Assembly: GCF_036038375.1 (NCBI RefSeq)
Contig: NZ_CP107935.1
Coordinates: 7,192,001-7,256,000, forward strand
Length of the DNA stretch: 64,000 nucleotides
Source of the DNA: Streptomyces sp. NBC_00414
GTDB lineage: Bacteria > Actinomycetota > Actinomycetes > Streptomycetales > Streptomycetaceae
Reading direction: 5' to 3'
The notes under the pieces are model-generated. The model saw only the letters and a list, made by a program, of their open reading frames with translations, was not told the DNA's origin and searched no databases. Positions 1 to 7,685 of this stretch are shown piece by piece (position 1 is the stretch's first letter; every line of letters starts with the position of its first letter). The position numbers and the translations under genes were made by a program.

Positions 1-737
1 GGGGAGATCTTCCCGGCGCACAGGCCGCGGGCTGCCAGGCCCCGCGCGATACGCGGGACGGCGGCGAGCGAGTTGGCTGCCCAGTCGTGCATGAGGATGA
101 CCTGGCCGTTGCCGAGCCGTCCGGCGGCCTGCACGATGGCGTCCGCGCTGGCGTTGTTCCAGTCCTGTGAGTCCACGTCCCAGATGATCTCGGTCAGGCC
201 GTACTTGGCCTCGACCGCCCTCACCGTCGCGTTGGTCTCGCCGTACGGCGGCCGGAACAGTTTCGGCGTACCGCCGCCCGCGGCCGCGATCGCCTGCTGG
301 GTCCGCGAGATCTCCGAGTCGATCTGCGACTGGCCGAGCTGGGGCAGATGCGGGTGGGTGTAACTGTGGTTGCCGACCCACATGCCCGCGTTGACCTGCG
401 CCTGTACCCGGGACGGGTTGGCGGCGGCGTACTGGCCCTGGTTGAACATCGTGGCCCGCAGCCCGTTCTGCGTGAGCGCGTTGAGCAGGGCCGGTGTGGC
501 GGCGGACGGGCCGTCGTCGTAGGTGAGCCCGACGTAGCCGTTGCACGCCGCGGCAGTGGCGGCAGTGGCGGAAGTGGCCTGTGCCGGGACCGCGTTCGCG
601 GTGAGTGTGCCCGCTGCGGCCAGTGCGACGGCGGCCAGCGTCGTCGTCAGGCGGCGGGTCGCGTACGCGGGACGCTGCCGGGCACGGGCACGGGCACGGG
701 CACGGACGCGGGCGCGAGTACGAGTACGGGTACTCAT
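1..737 (-). CDS. axeA: Acetylxylan esterase / polysaccharide deacetylase, CE4 (NodB) family, C-terminus cut by window start
   Basis: This secreted esterase should remove O-acetyl groups from xylan, or N-acetyl groups from chitin-like chains. Reading the minus strand from ATG 737 gives an N-region rich in Arg-Ala repeats, a twin-arginine pair and a hydrophobic stretch (about residues 28-54, AQA end). A NodB domain follows from about residue 65. All five CE4 motifs are visible: TYDDGP (Asp74-Asp75), NHSYTHPH metal histidines, RPPYGE, WDVDSQDW and ILMHDW. The start overlaps the xylanase stop by ATGA, so the two are co-translated, as in the known Streptomyces xylanase-axeA pair. The frame is still open at base 1, so a C-terminal extension or carbohydrate-binding module may lie outside. 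A chitin-oligosaccharide deacetylase cannot be excluded, but the xylanase neighbour favours xylan. Confidence 0.9.
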   Translation of the reverse strand, partial: MSTRTRTRARVRARARARARQRPAYATRRLTTTLAAVALAAAGTLTANAVPAQATSATAATAAACNGYVGLTYDDGPSAATPALLNALTQNGLRATMFNQGQYAAANPSRVQAQVNAGMWVGNHSYTHPHLPQLGQSQIDSEISRTQQAIAAAGGGTPKLFRPPYGETNATVRAVEAKYGLTEIIWDVDSQDWNNASADAIVQAAGRLGNGQVILMHDWAANSLAAVPRIARGLAARGLCAGKIS

Positions 738-1405
738 GGCGCCACCGTGATGCTGGAGCTGCCGCTGCTCTGGTAGCCCTCGGTCGCGAGGATCATGTAG
801 TACCTGAAGCTGCCGAGGGGCATTCCGGCCCGCGCCCAGGCGTCGAAGTGGTTGCCGGTGGTGATGCTGCCGCCGGTCCTCCTCGACTGCCGGACGCTCC
901 AGTACTGGTTGAAGGTCTTCGTGCCTTCGACGGACGGGGCGTTGTACCGCGTCGTCTGGTAGATGTCGTACGTGCCGCCGTCGCTGGTGACCGTGCCCTT
1001 GTACGTTCCGGTGGGCCGGTAGGTGCCCCAGTTGTCGACGATGTAGTACTCCACGAGCGGGCCGGCCGTCCACCCGTAGAGGCACAGGTAGGCGTTGCCG
1101 GACGGGTTGAAGGCGCCGGAGTAGGTCACGGTCCTGCGGCTGCCGTTGCTCCAGCCCTTGCCCGCGACGAAGTTCCCGGTGTTCCGCCAGGTGGTGCCGT
1201 AGGAACCGCCTGAGCCCAGGTTCATGGAGACCGTGCCCTGCGCGTCGGTCCAGAACGAGTAGTAGTAGCCGTTGTTCGTGCCGGTCTGGTTCGTGGTGAC
1301 GACCGTGTCTGCGTGGGCCTTGCCGGGCAGAGCGAGCGCGGCCGTGGCGCCCAGCAACATGGCGGCAGCCTGCCTGCGGCTCGGCTGTGCGGGTGTGAGG
1401 TTCAT
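734..1405 (-). CDS. Endo-1,4-beta-xylanase, glycosyl hydrolase family 11, Tat-type signal
   Basis: The enzyme hydrolyses internal beta-1,4 bonds of xylan outside the cell. The 223-residue product has a signal peptide with the twin-arginine context SRRQAA at residues 9-14 and an AHA-type cleavage end near residue 32. The GH11 jelly-roll then covers nearly the whole mature chain. The catalytic pair is visible: nucleophile Glu119 in PLVEYYIV and acid/base Glu209 in ATEGYQ. There is no carbohydrate-binding module. ATG 1405 was chosen because GGAGGAG lies about 8 nt upstream and it begins the signal peptide; an in-frame ATG at 1471 would add 22 unlikely residues. It resembles XlnC-type Tat-dependent xylanases. 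The next gene is a CE4 deacetylase overlapping by 4 nt, so one transcript makes the backbone cutter and the side-group remover. Confidence 0.93.
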   Translation of the reverse strand: MNLTPAQPSRRQAAAMLLGATAALALPGKAHADTVVTTNQTGTNNGYYYSFWTDAQGTVSMNLGSGGSYGTTWRNTGNFVAGKGWSNGSRRTVTYSGAFNPSGNAYLCLYGWTAGPLVEYYIVDNWGTYRPTGTYKGTVTSDGGTYDIYQTTRYNAPSVEGTKTFNQYWSVRQSRRTGGSITTGNHFDAWARAGMPLGSFRYYMILATEGYQSSGSSSITVAP

Positions 1406-1496
1406 GTGCGGGTCTCCTCCGTCTTCCACGAGCGGGGGTTTGGTCGCACAGTTTTGACCTGCTCCCGTCAAGCGTCAACAGTTTCGCCCATGATTA

Positions 1497-1507
1497 CGAA
1501 ACATTCG
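1497..1507. promoter_or_regulatory. Candidate xylan-responsive operator, copy 1
   Basis: CGAAACATTCG is a CGAA-N3-TTCG inverted repeat 92 nt upstream of the GH11 start. The exact reverse complement recurs at 1627-1637. CGAAA-type motifs have been reported upstream of streptomycete xylanase genes; assignment to a particular repressor is inference. Confidence 0.5.
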
Positions 1508-1626
1508 TGTCGCGCGCAGTGGCGTTGGGAAGGGAATTGCCTGGTGGGATGGGTGATTGAGGTCAACGATGTCTTGGCGCACGTGATGTTCGTGCGCGGG
1601 AGATCAAATGGAGAGGCTCGTATCTT

Positions 1627-1637
1627 CGAATGTTTCG
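1627..1637. promoter_or_regulatory. Candidate xylan-responsive operator, copy 2
   Basis: CGAATGTTTCG is the reverse complement of the 1497-1507 element and is flanked by TT and AA, giving TTCGAA on both sides. It lies between the xylanase promoter region and the 3' end of the upstream tetR gene. Two identical elements 130 bp apart could permit looping. Confidence 0.45.
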
Positions 1638-1643
1638 AAGAAT

Positions 1644-2324
1644 CTACGGAACGAAAGTGCCGGGTTGCCATCCCGCCGCCGCGGCCGTCCCGATGAGCAG
1701 CGGCCAGAGCGCGGCGGCCATGTCCTCGGGTGTGCCCGGGCAGTCACGGCGGAGCCAGTCGATGACCGTGCCGAGCACCGCGCCCGCCACGAACGCGGCA
1801 GCCGGATCGTGCGGGATGTCCGCCGGATCCTCGGCGGCGGGCACGGCGGGCACGGCGGGCGCGGGGGTGTGTACGGGCGGGACGGGCGCGTCGGACGGGG
1901 CGGGCGCGTCGGCCGGGACGCGGCGGACATGTGCCGCGACCGCCATGCGGTGGAGCAGGTGGTTGATCACGCGGGCGCTGCCGTCGTTCCCCAGCAGGGC
2001 CCGGTAAAGGGGGGCGTGTTCCGCGACGTGCGCGAACAGGTCCGGCAGCAGGTCGACCGTCGGGCTGCCCTCGGCGTCGAGCGGCGGAACGGCCGTCGGG
2101 CTGGCCGCCACCAGCTCGTCGAAGACCGTCGTGCACGCGGCCGCCGCCAGATCGTGCACGTCGGTGTAGTGCTCGTAGAACGTCGACCGGTTCACGCCCG
2201 CGCGCTTCGTGAGGTCCGAGACCGGGATCTGGCTGAGGTCGCGCTCGGCGACGAGTTCCCGCAGGGCCGTCTCCAGGGCGGAGCGGGAGCGGCGGGTGCG
2301 GGGGTCCGAGGGGCGCGCGGGCAT
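1644..2324 (-). CDS. TetR-family transcriptional regulator
   Basis: This 226-residue one-component repressor has an N-terminal helix-turn-helix at about residues 15-62 (LTKRAGVNRSTFYEHY is the recognition region) and a ligand-binding C-terminal part. The C-terminal half contains a Pro/Ala-rich loop (roughly residues 137-170) that is unusual and probably disordered. It is transcribed away from an SDR gene. A long palindrome lies just before its own start, which suggests autoregulation and control of the SDR. The ligand cannot be told. Confidence 0.88.
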   Translation of the reverse strand: MPARPSDPRTRRSRSALETALRELVAERDLSQIPVSDLTKRAGVNRSTFYEHYTDVHDLAAAACTTVFDELVAASPTAVPPLDAEGSPTVDLLPDLFAHVAEHAPLYRALLGNDGSARVINHLLHRMAVAAHVRRVPADAPAPSDAPVPPVHTPAPAVPAVPAAEDPADIPHDPAAAFVAGAVLGTVIDWLRRDCPGTPEDMAAALWPLLIGTAAAAGWQPGTFVP

Positions 2325-2341
2325 GGCCCGAGCCTATCCTT

Positions 2342-2375
2342 TCCAGCACTTGTCGGATAAGCGACATGTGCTGGA
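2342..2375. promoter_or_regulatory. Palindromic operator between tetR and the SDR gene
   Basis: Nested dyad: arms TCCAGCAC (2342-2349) and GTGCTGGA (2368-2375) enclose GTCG (2352-2355) and CGAC (2362-2365) around a 6-nt centre. It starts 18 bp from the TetR start codon, the usual place for an autoregulatory TetR site. Confidence 0.72.
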
Positions 2376-2446
2376 TAGTGGGTCGGCGCGAGGATCAGCT
2401 GAGCGCGGGCCGCCGTGCCCGTACGGACTTCCAGGGAGGACCAGCG

Positions 2447-3214
2447 ATGAGCTCCACCACAGGACTGTCCGGCAGGTCGGTCGTCGTCACCGGGGCCGGC
2501 TCCGGAATCGGCCGCGCCGCCGCCCTGCGTTTCGCGGCGGAGGGCGCCCGCGTCGTCCTCGCCGACATCGACGCCGACGGCACGAAGGCGGTCGCCGGGG
2601 AGATCTCCGAGTCCGGCGGCGCCGCTGTCGCCGTGATCGGGGACCTCGGTGAACAGCAGGTCGTCGACCGGGTCGTGGCCACCGCCGTGGACGCCTTCGG
2701 AGGCATCGACGTGCTGGTCAACAACGCGGGCGTGATGGACAGGATGTCGGCCGCGGCGGACACCGCCGACGACGAGTGGGAGCGCGTCCTGCGGATCAAC
2801 CTGACCGCGCCGTTCCTGCTCAGCCGGGCCGCGCTGCCGCACCTGCTCGCGAGCGGCAACGCGGCGATCGTGTTCACCGCCTCCGAGGCGTCCGTACGGG
2901 GCAGCGCCGCCGGTACCGCGTACACGGCGTCCAAGCACGGCGTCGCCGGTCTCGCCAAGTCCCTCGCCGTCATGTACCGCGACAAGGGGGTGCGGACGAA
3001 CGCGATCGCCCCGGGCGGCACGGTGACGGGCATCCGGCTCGACGTGGACAGGGAGGCGCACGGGCCGTCCGTACTCATGGGCTACATGGGCAACATCGGC
3101 CGTACGGCGACCGCGGACGAGCAGGCCGCCGCCATCGTCTTCCTGGCCTCCGACGCCGCGAGCAACATCAACGGGGTCGTCCTCCCGGTCGACAACGGCT
3201 GGTCCGCCGTCTAG
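2447..3214 (+). CDS. Short-chain dehydrogenase/reductase (SDR)
   Basis: This NAD(P)-dependent oxidoreductase has 255 residues, the classical SDR length. The Rossmann motif TGAGSGIG lies near residues 15-22, NNAG near 92-95, and the catalytic Ser146, Tyr159 and Lys163 (YTASK) are all present. The acidic residue after the second strand (LADID) suggests NAD(H) preference, which is inference. ATG 2447 is preceded by AGGGAGGA 7 nt upstream; a longer in-frame start at 2366 lies inside the operator and is unlikely. It is divergent from a TetR gene that probably controls it. The substrate is unknown. Confidence 0.87.
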   Translation: MSSTTGLSGRSVVVTGAGSGIGRAAALRFAAEGARVVLADIDADGTKAVAGEISESGGAAVAVIGDLGEQQVVDRVVATAVDAFGGIDVLVNNAGVMDRMSAAADTADDEWERVLRINLTAPFLLSRAALPHLLASGNAAIVFTASEASVRGSAAGTAYTASKHGVAGLAKSLAVMYRDKGVRTNAIAPGGTVTGIRLDVDREAHGPSVLMGYMGNIGRTATADEQAAAIVFLASDAASNINGVVLPVDNGWSAV

Positions 3215-3250
3215 GACGGATCCAGGACAGGGGTAGAGGCCCGGGACGGG

Positions 3251-3922
3251 TCAGCCGAGAGGGTTGTGCCTGCTGCGCAGGGTGTCCAGGACAGGCGCGT
3301 ACATACGGGACTTGATGGTGCCGAGTGTCGGTCCGGCCTTGGCCGCCAGTGCCCGGGCGAGTTCCACCGCCTTCGCGCGTACGGCGTCCTCGGCCGCCAC
3401 GTGGTCGACGAGCCCGGCGTCGAGGGCGTCGCCGCCTCCGTAGCGGCGGGCGGTGAGCATGGCCTCGTGGGCGGTGCGCGGGGTCAGCCGGGACTGGATC
3501 AGCGCGGACATGCCCGGGCTGAAGGGGATGTTGATGTCGGCCTCGGGCAGACACCAGTAACCGCGGTCGGCCCGCATCACGCGGAAGTCGTGGGCAAGGG
3601 AGAACATCGCGCCGGCCGCGAAGGTGTGCCCCTGCAGGGCGGCCACGGTGATCAGGGGGAGGGAGAGCGTCCGCGCGAACAGCTCCTGGACGCTGACGAC
3701 GTACTCGTCCTGCTGGTCGGCGTGGGCGAACAGCCAGTCCAGGTCGAGGCCGTTGGAGTAGAACTTGCCGGTGGCGGCGGTCACCAGGGCGCGCGGCCCC
3801 TCCGCCTTCTCGACCTCGTCCAGCGCGGCGTTGACGGAGGCGAGCCAGTCGGGGTGGAAACGGTTCTCGCCGTCTCCGAGATCGAGCACGAAAACGTCGT
3901 CCTGGCGGTCGAGCGTCGGCAT
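3251..3922 (-). CDS. Enoyl-CoA hydratase/isomerase (crotonase) family protein
   Basis: This 223-residue crotonase-fold protein acts on acyl-CoA, as a hydratase or delta3-delta2 enoyl-CoA isomerase. The stretch GKFYSNGLDLDWL and the oxyanion-hole region LQGHTFAAGAMFSLAHDFRVM match the CoA-binding and catalytic half of crotonases. FYSNGLDL is closer to the enoyl-CoA isomerase subgroup than to the classical hydratase with two catalytic glutamates. It ends tail-to-tail with the SDR. Its upstream region is shared with the CBM2 esterase gene, but the CebR-like box there lies nearer that gene. Confidence 0.82.
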   Translation of the reverse strand: MPTLDRQDDVFVLDLGDGENRFHPDWLASVNAALDEVEKAEGPRALVTAATGKFYSNGLDLDWLFAHADQQDEYVVSVQELFARTLSLPLITVAALQGHTFAAGAMFSLAHDFRVMRADRGYWCLPEADINIPFSPGMSALIQSRLTPRTAHEAMLTARRYGGGDALDAGLVDHVAAEDAVRAKAVELARALAAKAGPTLGTIKSRMYAPVLDTLRSRHNPLG

Positions 3923-4055
3923 GGTGACTCCTCAGCGGGTAGCTACTTGTCGGTAACTTAATGCGCGAAGTGCGGATCGTGCAATGGATGCGGCTGATCG
4001 CCCCGTCGAAATCATTCGTCCCCCCTGGCCGGTTTCGGTCTCCACCCCGCCACCG

Positions 4056-4069
4056 TGGGAGCGCTTCCA
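4056..4069. promoter_or_regulatory. CebR-like operator (cellobiose-responsive)
   Basis: TGGGAGCGCTTCCA differs at one base from the 14-bp CebR palindrome TGGGAGCGCTCCCA, which represses cellulose-use genes in Streptomyces. It is 131 nt before the start of a secreted CBM2-containing esterase, which fits co-induction with cellulases. Confidence 0.7.
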
Positions 4070-4199
4070 TGGCAGGGCGGCAGCGCAGTCATGCGCATGC
4101 CATGCGGCCGGCCCCGTCGCATGGCGTCGTTCCACCGTGCCGTGCCCGCATTCCCCCACTTCCCGCACTCCCCACAGCCGTGATCCGGAAGGGACGGAC

Positions 4200-5591
4200 A
4201 TGTCCGCCACTGGACGCAACACCGTGCACAGCGGCGCCGTACGCGACAGCGCCGTGCGCGGCGACACCGCGCGCAGACGCCCGCGTTCGGGGCCCGCGGT
4301 GCTCTTCGCGGCACTGGTGTCCCTGCTCGCGACGACGCTCCTCGGCGCACCCGGGGCCGTCGCCCGCGAGCCGGTCGAAAAGGCGCCCGGTGCCGCGCAG
4401 GGCGTCGCGCCCGCCGCGGCACTCACCGAGGTGACCGGCTTCGGCAGCAACCCCAGCAACCTGCAGATGTACCTCTACGTACCGGACAACGTCGCCGCGA
4501 AGCCCGCCGTGGTGGTGGCCGTCCACTACTGCACGGGCTCCGGCCCGGCGATGTACTCCGGCACCGAGTACGCCTCGCTCGCCGACCGGTACGGGTTCAT
4601 CGTCGTGTACCCGTCGGTCACCCGCGCCAGCAAGTGCTTCGACGTCTCCTCGCCCCAGGCGCTGACGCGCGGCGGGGGCAGCGACCCGGTCGGCATCAAG
4701 TCGATGGTCGACTGGGTGACCCGTACCTACTCCGCCGACACCGGCCGCATCTTCGCCACCGGTATCTCCTCCGGCGCGATGATGACGAACGTCCTGCTGG
4801 GCGACTACCCGGACGTGTTCGCGGCGGGCGCCGCGTTCTCGGGTGTGCCCTTCGGCTGCTTCGCCACCACCGACGGCTCCGAGTGGAACAGCGCCTGCTC
4901 CGGCGGCACCGTGATCCGCACCCCGCAGGAGTGGGGCGACCTCGTCCGCAACGCCTACCCGGGCTACACCGGCGCCAGGCCGCGTATGCAGGTGTGGCAC
5001 GGCACCGAGGACGACGTGCTGCGCTACCCCAACTTCGGGGAGGAGATCAAGCAGTGGACCAACGTGCTGGGTGTCGGTCGGACCCCGGCCGCCACCGACT
5101 CGCCCCAGTCCGGCTGGACCCGCACCCGTTACGGCGCCACCGGTGACCAGGCCCCCGTCGAGGCCATCAGCCTCCAGGGCGTGGGCCACAACCTGTACGC
5201 CTGGGGCATGGCGGCCCGCGTCCTCACGTTCTTCGGCCTGGACGGCTCGGACCCGGGGCCTCAGCCCCAGCCGGGCGCCTGCAAGGTGACCGCCACGACC
5301 AGCGCCTGGAGTACGGGGCTGACCGGCTCCGTGACGATCACCAACACCGGCACCTCCCGCGTCGAGGGCTGGCAGCTGGGCTTCACCCTGCCGTCCGGGC
5401 AGAGCGTCACCAACGGCTGGGGTGCCATGTACGCCCCGGCGAGCGGCGCGGTGACGGCCACCAACGCCACGTACAACGGCACGATCGCGGCGAACGCGAG
5501 TGTCAGCATCGGGTATCAGGCGAATCACACGGGGAACAGTTCGGCTCCGGCCGCCTTCACGCTCAACGGCACCGCCTGCACCGGTAGTTGA
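4200..5591 (+). CDS. Secreted PHB-depolymerase/feruloyl-esterase-type esterase with C-terminal CBM2
   Basis: Secreted 463-residue alpha/beta hydrolase of the esterase-PHB group (CE1-like), probably cleaving ester bonds in plant cell wall, such as feruloyl or acetyl groups. A signal peptide is followed by a catalytic domain at about residues 78-346. The nucleophile Ser190 sits in GISSG, a candidate Asp lies near 271-272 (GTEDD), and His330 is in GVGHNL. A short Pro-rich linker (351-358) leads to a family 2 cellulose-binding module (about 359-463, W-rich beta repeats, CKVTATT start, CTGS end). ATG 4200 is preceded by GGAAGGGA; earlier in-frame starts would place extra residues before the signal. 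A CebR-like box lies 131 nt upstream. A polyhydroxybutyrate depolymerase is possible, but the CBM2 argues for cellulose-rich substrate. Confidence 0.88.
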   Translation: MSATGRNTVHSGAVRDSAVRGDTARRRPRSGPAVLFAALVSLLATTLLGAPGAVAREPVEKAPGAAQGVAPAAALTEVTGFGSNPSNLQMYLYVPDNVAAKPAVVVAVHYCTGSGPAMYSGTEYASLADRYGFIVVYPSVTRASKCFDVSSPQALTRGGGSDPVGIKSMVDWVTRTYSADTGRIFATGISSGAMMTNVLLGDYPDVFAAGAAFSGVPFGCFATTDGSEWNSACSGGTVIRTPQEWGDLVRNAYPGYTGARPRMQVWHGTEDDVLRYPNFGEEIKQWTNVLGVGRTPAATDSPQSGWTRTRYGATGDQAPVEAISLQGVGHNLYAWGMAARVLTFFGLDGSDPGPQPQPGACKVTATTSAWSTGLTGSVTITNTGTSRVEGWQLGFTLPSGQSVTNGWGAMYAPASGAVTATNATYNGTIAANASVSIGYQANHTGNSSAPAAFTLNGTACTGS

Positions 5592-5597
5592 TGCCGC

Positions 5598-6995
5598 GTG
5601 AAGCCGGAGCAGTCCGTGCAGTCCGTGCAGTGCGTGCAGTGCGTGCAGTGCGTGCGGCCGTCAAGAACACAGTCCTTCGCCCGGCTCGTCAGCACCTGTG
5701 TACTCCTGCTGGCCCTCGCCGTGACCGCGTCCGCCGTGGTGGCGCCGGCCGAGGGGGCCCGGGCCGCGGGCAGCGGTGCCGCCGCCCCGGCCGGGTCGTC
5801 CGCCCGGCACTGGGTCAACACCTGGACCGCGATGCCGCAGCTCACCGAGCCGGGGAACATGCCGCCTCCGCCGTTCACCGAGGAGCGGGCCGTCCTGGTC
5901 GACACGACCCTGCGGCAGACCGTGCGGGTCTCGACCGGCGGCGGGCGCATCCGGCTGCGGTTCTCCAACGCCTTCGGTGACACCGCGCTGCCCCTCACCG
6001 CCGTGACCGTGGCTCTTCCGCTCGGCGGACGGGCCGGTGTCAGCGCCGTCGAACCCGGCTCGCCGCGCCGGGTGACCTTCGCCGGCCGCGCGTCGGCGAC
6101 CGTGCCCGTCGGGGCCCAACTCGTCTCCGACCCAATGGACTTCGGCCTGGAGCCGGGCTCCAACCTGACCGTGACCGCCTACCTCGCCGAGGGCCAGCGG
6201 TCCACCGCGCTCACCTCGCACCCCGGGTCGCGCACCACCTCGTACCTCCAGAAGGCCGACCACACCCGGGACCAGGACCTCCCGGAGGCGACCGCCGTCA
6301 ACCACTGGTATCTGCTCAGTGACGTCGAGGTGCTCACCGGTCCCGCCACCGCCGCGGTCGCCGTCCTGGGCGACTCGCTGACCGACGGGCGCGGTTCCAC
6401 CACCAACGGCAACGACCGCTGGACCGACCGGCTGCTGGACCGGCTCCGCGAGCACCCCGCGAACGGCGAGGTCGCGGTGCTCAACCAGGCCGCCGGCGGC
6501 AACCGCGTCCTCAGCGACGGCCTGGGCCCCAACGTCCTCGCCCGGCTCGACCGCGACGTCCTGTCCCGCAGCGGAGTCTCCTGGCTGATCGTCTTCGAGG
6601 GGGTCAACGACATCGGCACCGCCGCCGCCACACCCGCCGCCCAGCGGAGCGTCACGACCGAACTGATCGCCGCGTACGAGCAGATCGTCGTCCGCGCACA
6701 CGCGCAGGGCATCCGGGTGTACGGGGCCACGCTGACCCCGTTCGGCGGCAACGCGATGTACGACGACCCCGCCGGGCACCGTGAGGCGTCCAGGGAGGAG
6801 GTCAACTCCTGGATCCGTACGAGTGGAGGGTTCGACGCGGTCGTCGACCTCGACCAGGCCGTCCGCGACCCGGCGGACCCGGGGCGTCTGCGCGCCACGC
6901 TGCACGACGGGGACTGGCTGCACCTCAACCCCGAGGGCTACCGGGCCCTGGCCGCCGCGGTGCCCCTGCGGCTGTTCCGGAGCCGGACCGGCTGA
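5598..6995 (+). CDS. Secreted SGNH/GDSL-family hydrolase
   Basis: Extracellular esterase/lipase-type enzyme of about 465 residues. A hydrophobic export segment (about residues 28-50) is followed by a beta-rich region and the SGNH domain. Block I is LGDSLTDGRG (Ser260), block II AAGGNRVL, block III EGVNDIG, and block V DGDWLHLNPEGY (Asp/His). The start is uncertain. GTG 5598 lies 7 nt after the upstream stop, but no good ribosome site is visible and several in-frame GTG codons follow inside a 9-bp tandem repeat. Any of these could be used, probably by coupling to the upstream esterase gene. The pairing suggests joint secretion of two esterases. Confidence 0.86.
   Translation: MKPEQSVQSVQCVQCVQCVRPSRTQSFARLVSTCVLLLALAVTASAVVAPAEGARAAGSGAAAPAGSSARHWVNTWTAMPQLTEPGNMPPPPFTEERAVLVDTTLRQTVRVSTGGGRIRLRFSNAFGDTALPLTAVTVALPLGGRAGVSAVEPGSPRRVTFAGRASATVPVGAQLVSDPMDFGLEPGSNLTVTAYLAEGQRSTALTSHPGSRTTSYLQKADHTRDQDLPEATAVNHWYLLSDVEVLTGPATAAVAVLGDSLTDGRGSTTNGNDRWTDRLLDRLREHPANGEVAVLNQAAGGNRVLSDGLGPNVLARLDRDVLSRSGVSWLIVFEGVNDIGTAAATPAAQRSVTTELIAAYEQIVVRAHAQGIRVYGATLTPFGGNAMYDDPAGHREASREEVNSWIRTSGGFDAVVDLDQAVRDPADPGRLRATLHDGDWLHLNPEGYRALAAAVPLRLFRSRTG
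5610..5654 (+). repeat. Five copies of a 9-bp tandem repeat at the start of the GDSL gene
   Basis: Units are CAGTCCGTG twice, then CAGTGCGTG three times. They encode Gln-Ser/Cys-Val repeats in the n-region of the signal peptide, and each carries an in-frame GTG. Confidence 0.85.
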
Positions 6996-7024
6996 TCGGG
7001 TGGCCGACCGATTGCGTGGCCGAG

Positions 7025-7567
7025 TCAGCCGGTCTTCTCGGGGGCGTGCTCGCCGGGGTGGTCCTCGGTGTCCGGGGCCGCGGGCAGCAGGTCGTGCAGT
7101 TGGGTGAAGCGCTGGGTGCAGGCCGTCTGCGCGATGGCCCGCGCGACGGCGTCGGCCAGCGGGCCGGTGGACTCGCTCAACAGCCGGCGGGCCTTCTCGG
7201 TGAGCGCCACCTCGATACCGCGCCGGTCGCCGCAGGCCGAGTTCTTGGTGATCAGCCCCGCGTGCTGCAGACAGGCGACCTGGTACGTCAGCCGGGTCTT
7301 CGGGCGGCCCAGCAGCTCCGCGATCCGGGTCATCCGCAGGCTGGAGCCCGGCTGGTCGGCCAGCAGGCACAGCACCAGGAACTCGTCGTGCGAGACCCCC
7401 ATGGCGTCCTTCACACGGGCCCGCAGCTGCTGCTCGATGGCCCCGGCCGCCGCCAGCAGGCGCATCCAGGACCGCAGTTCGGCCGGCAGCAGGCCGTTCT
7501 CCGGCGCGCCGTCGCCGCACGGCGGGACATGCGGGGGCTGGTCGGCGGGGGTGGAGGAGTCGGCCAT
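7025..7567 (-). CDS. MarR-family transcriptional regulator
   Basis: A 180-residue winged helix-turn-helix regulator. The recognition region is MTRIAELLGRPKTRLTYQVACLQHAGLI and the wing is GDRRGIEVALTEKA, both classical MarR. It is divergent from a yceI-like gene with two near-perfect palindromes between them, so it probably represses itself and yceI. Two cysteines near the wing and C-terminus (SACGDRR and QTACTQR) could sense oxidation, as in OhrR/MarR sensors, but this is inference. Confidence 0.88.
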   Translation of the reverse strand: MADSSTPADQPPHVPPCGDGAPENGLLPAELRSWMRLLAAAGAIEQQLRARVKDAMGVSHDEFLVLCLLADQPGSSLRMTRIAELLGRPKTRLTYQVACLQHAGLITKNSACGDRRGIEVALTEKARRLLSESTGPLADAVARAIAQTACTQRFTQLHDLLPAAPDTEDHPGEHAPEKTG

Positions 7568-7581
7568 GGTGTCACAGTCTA

Positions 7582-7634
7582 CCGGTTGTCCATTTTTGGA
7601 TAACCGGCTAGCGTGGAGTCATCCAAATTTGGAT
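7582..7634. promoter_or_regulatory. Two MarR-type palindromes in the marR-yceI intergenic region
   Basis: Site A (7582-7607) is CCGGTTGTCCA, four T, then TGGATAACCGG, a nearly perfect dyad. Site B (7621-7634) is the perfect palindrome ATCCAAATTTGGAT. Both share the half-site TCCA/TGGA. They lie 15 bp and 51 bp from the two start codons. Confidence 0.75.
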
Positions 7635-7685
7635 TACCAATCCGGTCGTCCGACCCGTTCCAGACCCGAATCCAGGAGAAGTCCC

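Noticed and set aside
5661..7520. 619-residue reading frame on the minus strand opposite the SGNH hydrolase and MarR genes
   Set aside because: It is a frame shadow of two well-supported genes, rich in Arg/Gly/Pro with no domain; the real genes have family motifs.
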